Shown here in pieces: positions 10,861 to 23,450 of a stretch of DNA of 64,000 nt. Position numbers and translations under genes: made by a program. This stretch comes from Campylorhamphus procurvoides (lineage: Eukaryota; Chordata; Aves; Passeriformes; Dendrocolaptidae), in contig WBMV01003156.1 in assembly GCA_013396655.1 (NCBI GenBank), forward strand, positions 1,430,065 to 1,494,064, given 5' to 3'. Numbering within the stretch: position 1 is the stretch's first letter; the number at the start of each line of letters is the position of its first letter. The notes beneath the pieces are model-generated. The model had not been told where the DNA came from. It ran no database searches and saw only the letters and a program-made list of their open reading frames with translations.

Positions 10861-13800
10861 ATCCCCTGCAGAACTGGATGTGGTTCATGGCCCTACACTT
10901 ACTCAACCCTCCTATACTAGGAATTGTTATTCTCATTTCTTGCTCTGCTGTCCATTCCCTCATTCATAAGTACTTTCATTCCCTACATTTTTGTTCTGTC
11001 TCTGATAAGGATGTGATGGCCAGGGGAGCAGTGTCTGTTGTCTCAGAGAGGTGACCTTGATGCTATAGCTGCTACTACAGTCTTCAGCCTGACTCATGCA
11101 GATCTGACCAATAGTGACAGACCAACTGCTTCATCTGTCCCACCAAAAAGAGATTTTTAAGTTTCCAGTGCAGCAATTTAATAAATGTTCTTATTGCTCA
11201 ACACAGGCTATAATTGTTTTTAAATACAGGCAAAAACCACATTTGTCTGGTAGAGGAGATTCACAGAACCTGCTCTGGAAACACTTTTCACTAAAATGTC
11301 TTATGATTGAGCATCTGGAGCAATACCTCTCTTGGCGTGGTATCCCCAGGAGGTTTTGCACAAACTTAATTTGCTGCTGATGGCAACAGGGGTTGCAAAG
11401 TGGCAGCTCCAGGGACTTAGTGACCACCTTATTAAAACTCTGAAGACAGATTAAATTTCTGGTCAGTACACAAGTTTCACACTGACTGAGATTTAGGTGA
11501 TGATGTTGTCTTCAGAGAGAAGACTTCACTGCCTTTTATGGAGTTGTTTCACTTTGACATGAAACAGCAGATAGAACAAAGGATACAGCTGTCTTTTCTT
11601 GCTTATTTGTTTCTAAGACCCTCAATAAGAAACTCTCAATAAGGAATCTTAACAGAATGATTCTTTTTTTCTTTCAGTCAAACTTTTAAGACATTTTAGA
11701 AGCTGTCCCCAGTCCCTCCTCTCCAAGGTGAAAGTGAGTGAGAATGCTGAAAAGAGCTTTTAAATATTTCAAAAAGTTTGATGGAATGAATGTAACTTTT
11801 AAATAGAGTTTTTAGATATTTCAATATCTTTAAATGTTCAAAACCACTCATGGGCATTCATCTTTTGCAGTGATCTGCAGAGATTTCTGTGTATTTGTGG
11901 ATAAATAGGAATTATTAGAGTAATTATACAGTTATATATGCCTATAGCTAGGTTATGCTTGTCTGATAAAAGAACATTGTACCAAACTGTGCCAGATTTC
12001 AAGTTTTAGCCAAGTTCTGAGTGGCTTACAGAACAGGAAAAAAACCCAGATTTTTTTTAGATTTGTAATGAACATTACAAATTTACTGGTATAGTAAGGG
12101 AGAGAATAGTGAAAGTGGGGACAACATTGAAATGAAGCTCTGACAAGGTGAAGGCTATAGTCTAAAAGTAGTAACATTGTTACAGCCATGATGGATAAAG
12201 CAAGGAATTGTATAAGTGCTGAAAGAAAATTGTTTACTAAAGCCAACTGGGATGTCAGAGGAAATAAATAAGCATTTAGCTACACTTTCTTGTCAACAAG
12301 TATATCATAAATATAAAATATGTCCTTCAAAAGTAAGATACTAGATAAAAATTCTTTGTCTTTATGCATCCCCTTATACTTCCATGTTTGCAATTTTGCA
12401 GTGGCAATGTTGTGGTAGCTATAATGATCTTAGAAAATTTTTTGCACCGCCATTACATTTGAGAATTTTATTTTTGAAAATCCATGCACTTTTCCCAGCT
12501 ATTCTAGCAAAATATATCCCCTGCCCTGTAAACCTTGCACTTTCTCTGTTACAAGAATACAGAGAAACAAGTTGTACATAAAAAGTTAAGATTCAAGCTA
12601 CCAGCTGCATTCAAAGAAACCCATAGAAAGCAAGCTACATAGTTTTATATGGTGAAATGGACAGAATCCTGGTGTTTTGCAGTCAGGGAAATATAAATTA
12701 TAATTACAAAAATTATGAAGGACACTTGAAACAAGTACTTGAAAATGAGGGACAGCTATACCACATGTTCCATGTAACTTGGAGATTGCAGGATATGTAA
12801 GAGGCTGGCGAGGATCTCTTTTAAAAAGAAATTAAAACTTTTTCTGTCATATATTTTTTTACAAATAGCAAGATTTATTTTCCCCTCTTCCCATGCTTCA
12901 TTTTTAAAAACAATTTAAAAGAAAAGAGGCAAAATATATAGAAATGTTTAAAAATAAATATTCTATATTTTTGTGAATGTAAATTTTTAAAAAGAAATTT
13001 TATACATTTTACACAGATATTTGTCAGCCTGTGCTGATATTTGTGAATGGTAATAAAGATCTACAGTTGGCTTAAATGAAATTGGCAGCAAAGTTGAGCT
13101 GTGCTTCTGTTTGTTCATAAATTCAGCAAGATGTTACCTCTGTCTTCGAGAGTAATATATGTGGCAGTACACATAAAACTATATGAATACAGGAACAATC
13201 CAGGATGTTTGAAAAACTCAGAGTTGTGTTTTGATGGGCCAAGTATAAGTGGAGTCCACTGTTCAGGAATCCAAAGAAGGATCATAGTACATTTGACACT
13301 GTGCTTCACTGTTGCCAAACAATAGACGCTCCTCTTTCATAAATCCTTGTTAAAGGAGACTTGTCCCAAAGAGCTCCTTGTAACTTGAGTGGCAAAGCCA
13401 GTCCAATTTGATTCCTCTGTAAAGATATAGCCCAGGAAGAATTATCACAATTTCCTCATTGATGTTACCCTTTCATTAATTCCTGGTACTTGTTTTTTAT
13501 TTGACCACTAACTACAATCCGGTTTCATACTATATATTGTAGCTTTAGCATGGATTGTATTTATTTCAGAATTCCTGAGACAACCATGTGTACAATGACC
13601 ATATTCCTTCCATAGATATCACTGTGGTAGTCGATACAGATTTGGAGGTGAAGATAATGGAACCAGAAAGAGTTTATGGTAATAATAGATCTCTTTCTCT
13701 TCGTTACATGAGGCATTCTAATTCATGTAATGTTCCTTCTCCAGTGGAGGACTGCAGCAGATTGCCCATTCTTGAGCTCAGTATTAATTATGCTTACTAG

Positions 13801-16366
13801 GGTTTCTGCAGTTGAAGGTCCCATGATAAACTCCTATTTTATTTTTAGGGGTTTATAATTCATGTTTAAAAGCCCACTTTGGACTGAAATATGTCACCAC
13901 CATCTAACACTGACTTATCTGACCTAGCAGTAATATATGATAGATATGGAAGAAAGAAGCTGCACTTTGAATAATTCAAGGTGATTACCTCATGTGAAAA
14001 ATCATTCTTTTCATGTGCATGTAATCAGAGTGGCCATATAAGTACACCCAAGCATTGACAGGCTATATCTCATCATAGCACTATGTCAATAAACACAGGT
14101 CAGTCCTCTAAACCACTTTTTCTTCCTGGTACAATTTGCATTATAAGAACTGAATTAGGTATTTTTTAAAAGTCTCTAGAAAATGTGGAAAAAGAAAAAT
14201 CTATGTCTTTTGACATTCTCAGTGCTAGGACACATGGGAGTGTGATTTTTAATAGGATGCCTTAATTTGTATGTCACCAAAGCAGAAATCGTCTCCATCC
14301 ATTCTTGTATTAGTGGCTTTTTGTGAATTATGCGGTTATTCAATCTGCAAGCAGAGTTACAGCTTTAGAGGATGGGTGTGTGCATCACAAGACCCCTGAC
14401 ACTAATGAATCTTGAGCTGTACAAAATCATCAGACTTAGTTAAGTATTCTTTTTCCAAACTGTAGACTCAATTCAAAATTGGGTATCAAATTCTTTTTGA
14501 CAAAGAATACAAGTAAATTATGGATCAATGGAGCATGCAGTTGTCAAAGTACAGTCATCAGAGCAATGATTAAGCTAGCCTTTGTATAAAGGAAATTAAG
14601 CTACTACTTAATCCATCTCCATCCCAAGGAATTAGGAAATAATGCCCTTCCCCAAGGCCCAGTAGTGATGGGGAGCAGATGAGGTGCTCAGGGAGAGTCA
14701 GGAGCCATTAACCCAACACAAGATCTGCCTTATAACAGACTTGCTTCATTTTGTTTGAGTATTCCTCAGTGCAATTATCTGCCAACCTTCACAAAACAAA
14801 TTGTGAACCAGGAAAAGCCCTCCAAAAATGGAAGTAAAAATGTAGTTATAACAGTGCAAATTACTACTCTACAGAGACCTTTTCTCCTTTAGAAATTATT
14901 GCAACATATTTTTGGTTCTCCATTTCCTTTGCACTTCACTGTAAATAAGGTAATTTTTCAGTATAATTTATATTTCATACTGAAGTAGTTGCAAACACTG
15001 CTTCAATATCCTTCCCTGTCCCACCTTTTCCTATTTTAATCTTCATTTATGTATTTTTCTGATATTAGTGGACTGAAATATTTCAGGGAAGTATGGAGGG
15101 TTATATATATTTGCTGACCATTTAATATTGATCCCCTCTTTGAAAATGTACTGTGTACTTTGTTCATTCCAGAGCATTGCTGTTAGTACCTTCTCTTAAA
15201 CTGTAGATATTGCATATTGTTCCTGTGTAATTTGTTTTGTAGATATTCAATGCTCTGATTTACTAGGCCATCAATAGTTATGGACTTTCTTAATACATTG
15301 ATATAGACTTACCGGGTAGCTCTATAACTGAGATATACATTCACTATATATACTTCCTAAGTTTTCTGCAGTATACCTATTGGAACTAGAACACTAACAT
15401 TATCTATTATGTGTATATAGAAAAAAAATATCTTGAAAGGAGATCTGCAGGATTCTGCACTCTGCTGGAGTCATATATTTATTATTCCATGTCTTCTGCT
15501 TGAGCCAGTATGACCCTCATAAACTTTTATTTAGAATTTCACTTGAAATGGTTCAAGAGTGTTGAAGAACATTCAAAGAAAGTAAGTTTTAATCTGTGTG
15601 GAACTGAGGATGAAAGATCCTTCTTTATTATGAGATAATTATGTATTGCCAGTAAAATGTGTTTAATTTTCCATAAATCTTTTAATTTAATAAATAATTC
15701 TTAACTGGTGTCCAAAATGTAAGTTTAAGAGTATACAGACTAATACACTCTAATGATGTGTTCATGAAATTATTTCATTGCATCCCTTTGTAAAGTTCAG
15801 ATTTAAATCTTTCCCTGTTTTTCAATTTTAAGGACATTTTTTCACTTCCTGTTCTCATGGAAATGAGGGCACAGAAAAATAAGGAAATAAGTATACTTTG
15901 CAAAACTTATACCTGACATGAACACGTGAGATGAGCCATACTAAACACATGTTGCTTGGTTTTGTGATATATGCTGGTATTTTCACAGTGGCTGATTCCC
16001 AAAATGAAAAAAACCTGCGCAATTCAGACATGTACATTCACTTCTGTCTCATATCTAGAGATTCTCAGTATTTCATCATGACTTGCATTTATAAATCTGA
16101 TTTGTCATTTCATTCTTCTTAGGAAGTTCATTTAGTGAACAGTCTAAAAGTGTACTTGAGTCCTTCAGTTTTGTCCTTTGTCACATGCAATGAGGAAAAT
16201 ATGAGTTGTAATAAAAAGCAGCAACTTCACTTCTCCTATCATTTTTAAAGGTCACTTTACAAAACAAACATAAATACCTTGATTTTGCCCTTCTGTTGTT
16301 GGGTGATGTATAGAATACAATTTCAAAAGCTGACAAGATGTGCTTAATAGTCTGAATTGGTACATT
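10861..16366. other. Unique AT-rich DNA, no gene seen
   Basis: No recognised transposon, exon or RNA gene. 12840-13020 is especially A/T-rich with many short A and T runs. Short frames such as 11953-12246 (97 codons, minus) and 13101-13325 (74 codons, plus) carry no recognisable feature. Confidence 0.55.
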
Positions 16367-16418
16367 TTCCTCATTACTAAAAATAGTAGAAATTCCTCAG
16401 TAATAAAAATAGTAGAAA
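16367..16418. repeat. 26-bp tandem duplication
   Basis: Two adjacent 26-base units (16367-16392 and 16393-16418) match at 24 of 26 positions. Both start TTCCTCA and end AAAAATAGTAGAAA. This is a small local duplication in otherwise unique sequence. Confidence 0.92.
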
Positions 16419-19400
16419 TAATTACCATCATATTTGAAAATATCAGTGTAAATTATAATCAAAACATATTTAAAAATACTTGAAATTATTCTAGGATCCT
16501 GAGTAAACTTAAGAATCACAACTTAATTAACATTTTATGCCATCTCACCACCCTAAATCTGAAAGCTGTGCCTCATTTACTTATTCTTGAAATTGTGAAT
16601 TTATATTTCTGCAAAAAGACATCATAAACACTGAACAGCACTGAAAAATTATCCTCGAGTCCATCATCTCTTTTTGAGACAGTATTGCAAACTCAGGTAC
16701 CTTTTGAAGCTGATTTTTTCTTTTAAAAGACAAAGTGTATGAAAAGTCACTCTGCTTTATTATTGCTACTATATAGTCCTCTAATCCTTTCACTTTTCCT
16801 GCTAGATGAATACTATGTAAAATAGTAACAACAGCAAGGAAACCCCCCATAGCTCTCATAAGGCAGCTCTTGTTTCCTCAGCAATTCTATACACAGAATG
16901 AAGAATTACTATTTGAGTGCAATGGACTATTCTGGCTTAATGAAGCTGATAAGGGGAGAGCATTCAAAGACAGAGAAGTTCAGTCAATTAAGAACCTTAT
17001 TTCAGCAGTGCCCTGGCTGTGTGTCTTGCATGTTTTGCTTTTAGAGAAATTTTCTATGTCTAATGTTGTTCAATGTCATTTTATCAAAGCTCTTATTTGA
17101 GGAACCTGTTGAGAAAATTAGAAGTGATGAAGTAGCCCAAGGAGGTAATGTCAGAGCGCACAGGAGATTCTGATTTGAAGCCCTGGCTTCCTAATTGTTA
17201 TTATGCTTACAAGGACACTGTTAAAAGAAAAATGAATGTCTTGTTCACACCTGCTGTAAAAGGTGCTGCAACTCTGAGCTTGCTTAAATCATTCTTCCTG
17301 CAACAAACTACTGAATGAAACTCAGGCCATTTAATTTCCAAATATCAGTAATTAAAATGAGTCACATCATCAGAGTTTGGCAGGGCTACAGCATCCTTTT
17401 ATTTTTTCATTTTCACATAAATTTTGGTGAAGGTCAGATTTGTTGGGGGAGGAGAAGAACCTGCCTGCTTTTGTGCTCACAGGAGGTTAAAATATGACTT
17501 GTTCACAGTGTCCCTCATAGTTCAGGACTTAATGGTCCTTGACGGGGATAACCTAGAAGTTAATTTTACTTTGTGTCCCAAAAGCAGTCATTGTCACTGT
17601 AATCCTTCTTGCAGGCACCTGATCAGACTTTCAATAGCAATTGATGAGCAATATCATCAGCCAAGAAGCACTTTCCTAGTGTCTTCTGATTAAAAGACAA
17701 AAAGAAAAAGAATTGTGCTAGCTCACCTTTTCATAAATGTAAGCCTTTCCAGCATTCCTTACTTTAAATGCCAGATTTTGCTGTTTGTAAAAGTCAAAGA
17801 CAAGCACTGCAAAACAAGAAACTGCTTCCTCTTTGTTTTCCTGTATATTGCTTGAGTCTTGCTAGGGCAAAGGATGAGGACATGAGTACCCTCTTTCCAG
17901 TTTTCTAATCCAGAGAAAAGGGATGCTTGAAACCAAAGCCCAGCACTTACCAGGAAGACCTGTGCTCTGATCTCTGGGCAGCAGAGTATCCCATGAACAA
18001 AGATATCTCAAAAACTTTTATTTCTCGACTCTGATATTCTCTAGTGAAGTCAGTTTGGCTAGCACATCTTTGAAACATATATGCATGTGATTTCTTTTTT
18101 GTTTAAACTTATCCAGATTTGGGAATGCTATACATAGCACGCAGGGCTCTGGCAGCACAGCTGCCCTCCAGTCCTGTTTAAAGTCACTCTTCTTAGACTC
18201 AAAATAATAAGTCTTCTCAAGTAAATTGTTGTAAAAGTATTTTAATATAGGCCTAACAGTATGCTCTTGCTTTTCCCTGACTTTTGTACCAAAACCGAAA
18301 AATCCAATGTTTAACTCTTTGAGGGGATACGGGGCAACACCCATCATGAAACAATTGATATTTATTGAAAAACAGTCAATGAGAGAAAATATAAGGCCGT
18401 CTTAGGCAGTTTGTCTGGTGACTTTGACCAGTTTTCCCATAGTGACACAAGAGTCTCTCAGATAGTCTCAAAACCATGTTGGTTCTGAAGGGCCTTGACC
18501 TTGTTCTGAGGCAGGAGGGTCACGGTCCTAGTCCATTTGGCAGGCCAGATGCAGCCTTGCTGGAGTTTCTGCCACATGATCCATCCATGTGACAGTTGCT
18601 CTGTCACTGACATTCTGAGTGGCATCACCATTTCACTGCTCTTCCCTGCTCTAGTCTCTAAGTCTTTGACTAATGCAAAAACCTCCAACTTGCCCAAAGA
18701 AATGTTGCCCCAATGAATATTACCACTGAGTCTCTGGGAAGGGACAGTCCATTAGAGTAACTTTTAAAACATTTTTATTTTTGAAGCAGAATTTCTGGAA
18801 TAGAAATAATCAAATTATTATAACTTAGAATTATGACAAAATCAGGCATTTCAAAGAAAGCACATAACAACATTTTGAAATATAAGCTCTTTCTAATGGA
18901 TTTGATTTGTCTGGTTCATTTGGTACTGGCTTCAGAAAAATAGTTTTTCTGTTGAGAGGAAAGCTGTGGGACTGCATGCCTCTTGGATTCCATATAGCTG
19001 TGTGTGGAGGATGCTAAGAATCTTATGCTATAATCAGTGGGAATCATTTTCCTCAGTGGGAATCAACTGCAGAGACACTGGCTTTAGGAGAGCTCTGATA
19101 TTGCAGCAGCAGGGCAGTTGTCTCTATAAAACTGCATTAAATGAAGACAAGTTATGGAAACAGGTGCAAAGAAAGCCATTGCTGTGTGATGGCTCCATTA
19201 AATTCTGTGGAGATCAGGCAGAATCACTTCTATTGTTTGAGTTATAGAAAAGAAACCTTACATTCAAATTTCTCTAATTGTGAAAATATTGCTTCAATTG
19301 CAACTTTAATTCTAATCTTATTTTTCAAACAAAATGCCTTTGATTTTCTTCTTCTGTTAACGTGATAATTATATTTATTCCTATGAATATTGCTCTCTGT

Positions 19401-20754
19401 TGGGAAGATTTACAGAGTACTCTGATGGGTATAGTCATTCTAATGGCTCTTCAAGGGCATGCTGCTCCACAAGTACCTCCATGAGCAAGGTAAGATATTT
19501 ATCAGAATTGTCAAAATAAAAAATTATTATGAAAATTGTTTCAATTTTGCTGCTAGCGAAATCAAACCTGACTTCTTTTTCCTAGCAGGACCATTCTTAC
19601 CTACTTAAACAAGCTGGTGAGATTGTCTGGAAATTCAGCAGAGCATCTGAAGACAGCAGAGCATCTGCACAAAGGGTAAATTGATGCTGTGGCTGCCAGC
19701 TCTACCCTACTCATTTGTAGGGCCTGACAGACCAACCCTAAACCTCTCTTGGCATTTGAGGAGGGATCCTCCTGGCAAATTTTGTACTATAGGAATTGAA
19801 TGAACATGAGAATCACATGTTTTTAAAAGCCATTTATTGTGAAATAAAAATCAATTATAAATACATATACAAATGGGTGGAATACTTTTATACGCACCTT
19901 ATCCTTACCATAGCTTATTACTTTTCATAGCCCTTATCATAGCTGATGGCATTAGAATAAGAGCTGTATTGTTATATATAATTAATAGTAAACATTCAAA
20001 ATATGATTCAGCTTGTTTTCTGTTACAGCAGAAACCTTAGGTTAATGTAACAAGGTCTTCTAACTATGATAAAACCTTTTGGCCTTGGAAGATAAGTAAA
20101 TATCCATGATATTTATGATATGATCCATGTTACCTTAGTAACTGATAACATCACCTTATGAGTATTGGTGACTGTTTCAAGGGAAAATAGGCAACCTTTT
20201 ATATTCCAGTTATAAGAAAATGGCATATTCTTTCTTCTGATCAGCTTGTATTGTGGGGATCAGCCTCTCTCAATATGCATCAAGTTACTTGTCAATCAGC
20301 ACATTCAGTTAGAACAAGTTTTGTACAACAAACAAAATAATTTATTTTTATACAAAGCAAATAGTACTTGAATAGTCAGCCAATAGAAACATTCTCTTCA
20401 CTGACACTGTTCACGAGAACATTCAGTTTCACAGGCCCTGTCTTTGCATTATTTTTCACTGGTGTCATCTCTTTTAGAGGATTAACAGAAAGAAGTTTCT
20501 AGCAGTACCAGAAATGATGAAGCATATTCCCTAAGCTGAAATTTCATAGTAGCAATAACAGACAAAAGGTGAAAAGATTAAAAAAAGGAAAGAAGTGGTG
20601 CAAAATATTCCTTAAGGAGGCATATAGGCAACACAGAGACCACTATCATCCTCTTTGACCTCCTCTACTATTTCTGGTTTGGCTGTGGTTAAATAAGATA
20701 AATGTCCCGATTCAGACACTTTTTAGTCTCCCTAGCAAACAAAATAGAATTAAT
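16419..20754. other. Unique AT-rich DNA with two adjacent minus-strand frames
   Basis: No gene is supported. Two minus-strand frames lie close together at 18458-18697 (79 codons) and 18018-18347 (109 codons), in different frames, inside a stretch a little less AT-rich than its flanks. I recognise no family in either. They could be chance frames or the remains of a transcript. A short tandem duplication is present at 19636-19667. Confidence 0.5.
19636..19667. repeat. 18-bp tandem duplication
   Basis: The 14-mer CAGCAGAGCATCTG occurs at 19636 and again 18 bases later at 19654, separated by AAGA. The two copies are identical. Confidence 0.9.
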
Positions 20755-20773
20755 ATTATTATTATTATTATTA
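20755..20773. repeat. (ATT)6 microsatellite
   Basis: Six perfect ATT units plus one base, inside AT-rich sequence. Confidence 0.92.
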
Positions 20774-23284
20774 CAGAATTAACAGAAAAGAATAATGAAA
20801 TGAAAATATGACCTGGTTTTATCTAAAAGAACTATATGCTTACGAGGTAAGCATTCCCAGGGTTGGATTAACACCTCCTAACACTTATACATTAAACACA
20901 CACTCATTTCATAGCACAGGACTTGTGCCCAGTGACACTGTCCCCATGACAGCTGAGAGGTTTTTATGCCTGCAAGCAGGTTCCTGATTCTGGCGCTAAC
21001 GCTCAGCAGCACACGAGCACACTCAGCAGCAGGAATAACACCACGGGTGAATTCCTCCTGGCTGTGACCATTACTGTGCCAGGCTGCAGAGCCATCCAGT
21101 GCCCCTGAGAGCTGCTCTGTCTCACTTTCTGCTAGAGGCAAGGTGGTTGGCCCTGCAGTGTCATCTTGTTAGATTAAAGGAATTCACAGGGAACTGGAGG
21201 ATGGGTGGGTTTAGCCCCTTACTGCACAGCAGAGAGCTAAAAGCCAAAACTTCAAAAGCTATTTAAAGTGAAGAAGAGGAAAAGTCAAGTATTTTTCCAG
21301 TACATGCTGGCAGCTTCTAAATTTCTCCTCCTTTCTCAATTAGACCCCTCATTAGAAACAGGTACTTCCATGGTAACTGTTTGCTGGTGGGCATCAGAGC
21401 TCCCCAGGAGGATTTTTCCCAGGAGAATTATCAGGCCCTGTCAGGATTGAATTCTCTGATGCCTGCTAAAGCGAGGTCACATTGCTACCTTTTCTTAACC
21501 ACTTCTTTAAAAGTTATTTATAGGAAACTAATTGTCTTTGAGATGTCTGTCGCCTGACAAATTAAGGTAAATTACTCAGTGAATTAAATGCCATTATAGA
21601 CTGACATACAAGGGTACACAGACATCTACAAAGAAAGTGAGTTCACATGCAGGATTTAGGAAACCAAGCTAAAAGAAAAAGGGGGGAAAATGAGACTACA
21701 GAACGATGAACAGAAATTAAGGGGACATGTTTTCCCACTTAAAACAAGATTAAAATGATTAATATTCAGTTTGGAAAAATAAAAAAATAAAATTCAGTTT
21801 TGGAAACAAAAAAAGATATACAGTTATACAACAGAAAGAAGAAAACAGAGAGGGCCAACCAAGCCTTCCTGTTTTGAAGGCCAAGAGGGCACTTTATGAA
21901 AACACAAGGTAACAAATCGAAAATAGAATGTACTTGGTGGAAATGACCTAGGTTTCTAAAAGGCTCCAGCACACAAAGGACAGCATCTGCAACTGCCATA
22001 TCTGAGAGGGCAATTATGGTAACTATTCATCTTAATAATTTGGAGAATAAACTACTTGCCACGATCCAAAAGGTCAGTCTTTTCACTATGATATATTATA
22101 ATCTAATATTAGCCATGTTACAGAACAAAGCACTGGACCTTCTCTGTGGGGTGAGGCAGGACACTGGTAATGCTGGGGAGAGCTGCCACACTTCGCTGTT
22201 CCTCTAGCTCAGCTGCCATCCTAAGGGACAGCAGTACTCGGGAGTAAATTCTAGGAAACACTATCTCCTTTCTTATATTCCTTGTTAGTTACAGTAGGCA
22301 CATCCTGCAACTGTATCATTGGCTGCACTTCTTATTGAAGAATTCAAAGCGTTTGAAATAAACAGCACTTCTCTGCAAGAAAGAAAACCTAGGTTTGATT
22401 GCTTAAACTATAGATAGTGATTATTCCTGAAACTACAGGTTCTTCATTTTATTACAGACAGTTTCTTGGGTTTATTGTGGGTAATACATACCCTTAAAGA
22501 TGGCAGGGAATTATTACTCTAACCTTCCATAGAAGAGGTGCATTTTGGAAAAGTCGTTATAGTGTTCTATCCAGGCTCCAAAGTGTTCTCATATTTACCC
22601 TCAGATTGGTATTATCTTATTTCATGCTTTGGTTTGACCTTGTTCACCTGGATACAATGAAAACAAGCTTATTATTTTTTCACCCTGACAAATATGCTGA
22701 GGCCATACTGAATCAATGACAAGTGCTAACAGGACTCCTTCAAATGAAACTGTCTCCAGAACAAATTGTGATTTTTCAGTATATTGTGTCATTAATTTAT
22801 GTTTCTGCATCGAGCTCTCAGTTTATGTAATCTGCTGTTCATTAGTCTTACTGTGATCCTCCAGACTTTGTTCTTTAGTACTTGAAGGAACAAATAAGCG
22901 AACCTTTGTGTTCCATTCTTCACAGTCATCCAATCCAAGGTTTGTCTGGAGACAAATCCAAATACATTTTAAATTGCTTGCAGAAAATCTTGCTTGAGAA
23001 ATCTGAATTTGTATTAAGCTCCTCCAAAATCTTAATAATTATTTTCACATTACAATTAAGCTCTCTTTCACATTTTACAGGGACGGGGGAGAAAGGGTCT
23101 ATTTTTTCACAGGTTTGAAAAATTATGCCTGTTGTCTTTATATGTAATGTGTGCTGCCAATTTCTTTACAAGAATTTAAAACTGCAAAACCGAGGTTTCC
23201 TGATTCAGTGCTTTTAAAGAGGTAGTTTCCTCCTTTGAAAGAGATATAAAATCACCTGCTGATTTGCCTTCGTTACCCATCTAG
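20774..23284. other. Unique DNA, no gene seen
   Basis: The short stretch 20920-21150 is more GC-rich and holds an 87-codon minus-strand frame with no recognisable domain. The rest is AT-rich. No repeat family, exon or RNA gene was recognised. Confidence 0.55.
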
Positions 23285-23450
23285 TCCCCTTCTATTTGAG
23301 CATCTCAAAATATTTACTGATTAATTCTCACAACATTCTGTGAGCTACATAATGTTATTATTTTCATTTTACAAGAGTCTAAGGTCATAGAAGTGTATTT
23401 CAGAGCAAGCAACTAAATGAGTCTCCAAATCACACTAGCCTAGTGCTTTG
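23285..23450 (+). mobile_element. MIR-like ancient SINE fragment
   Basis: The sequence TTAATTCTCACAACATTCTG, then TGAGCTACATAATGTTATTA, then TTTTCATTTTACAAGAGTCT follows the MIR core in order (its usual form is a 'cctcacaaca' word, a 'tatgaggtag' word, 'attattatccccattttaca' and then a 'gatgaggaaactgaggc' word). The later part AGCAAGCAACTAAATGAGTC may match the MIR 3' part but is much weaker. MIRs are tRNA-derived SINEs shared across amniotes, usually heavily diverged in birds, as here. The A and B promoter boxes are not recognisable. Confidence 0.6.

Noticed and set aside
18589..18607. 7-bp inverted repeat GTGACAG/CTGTCAC
   Set aside because: This length is expected many times by chance in 64 kb.
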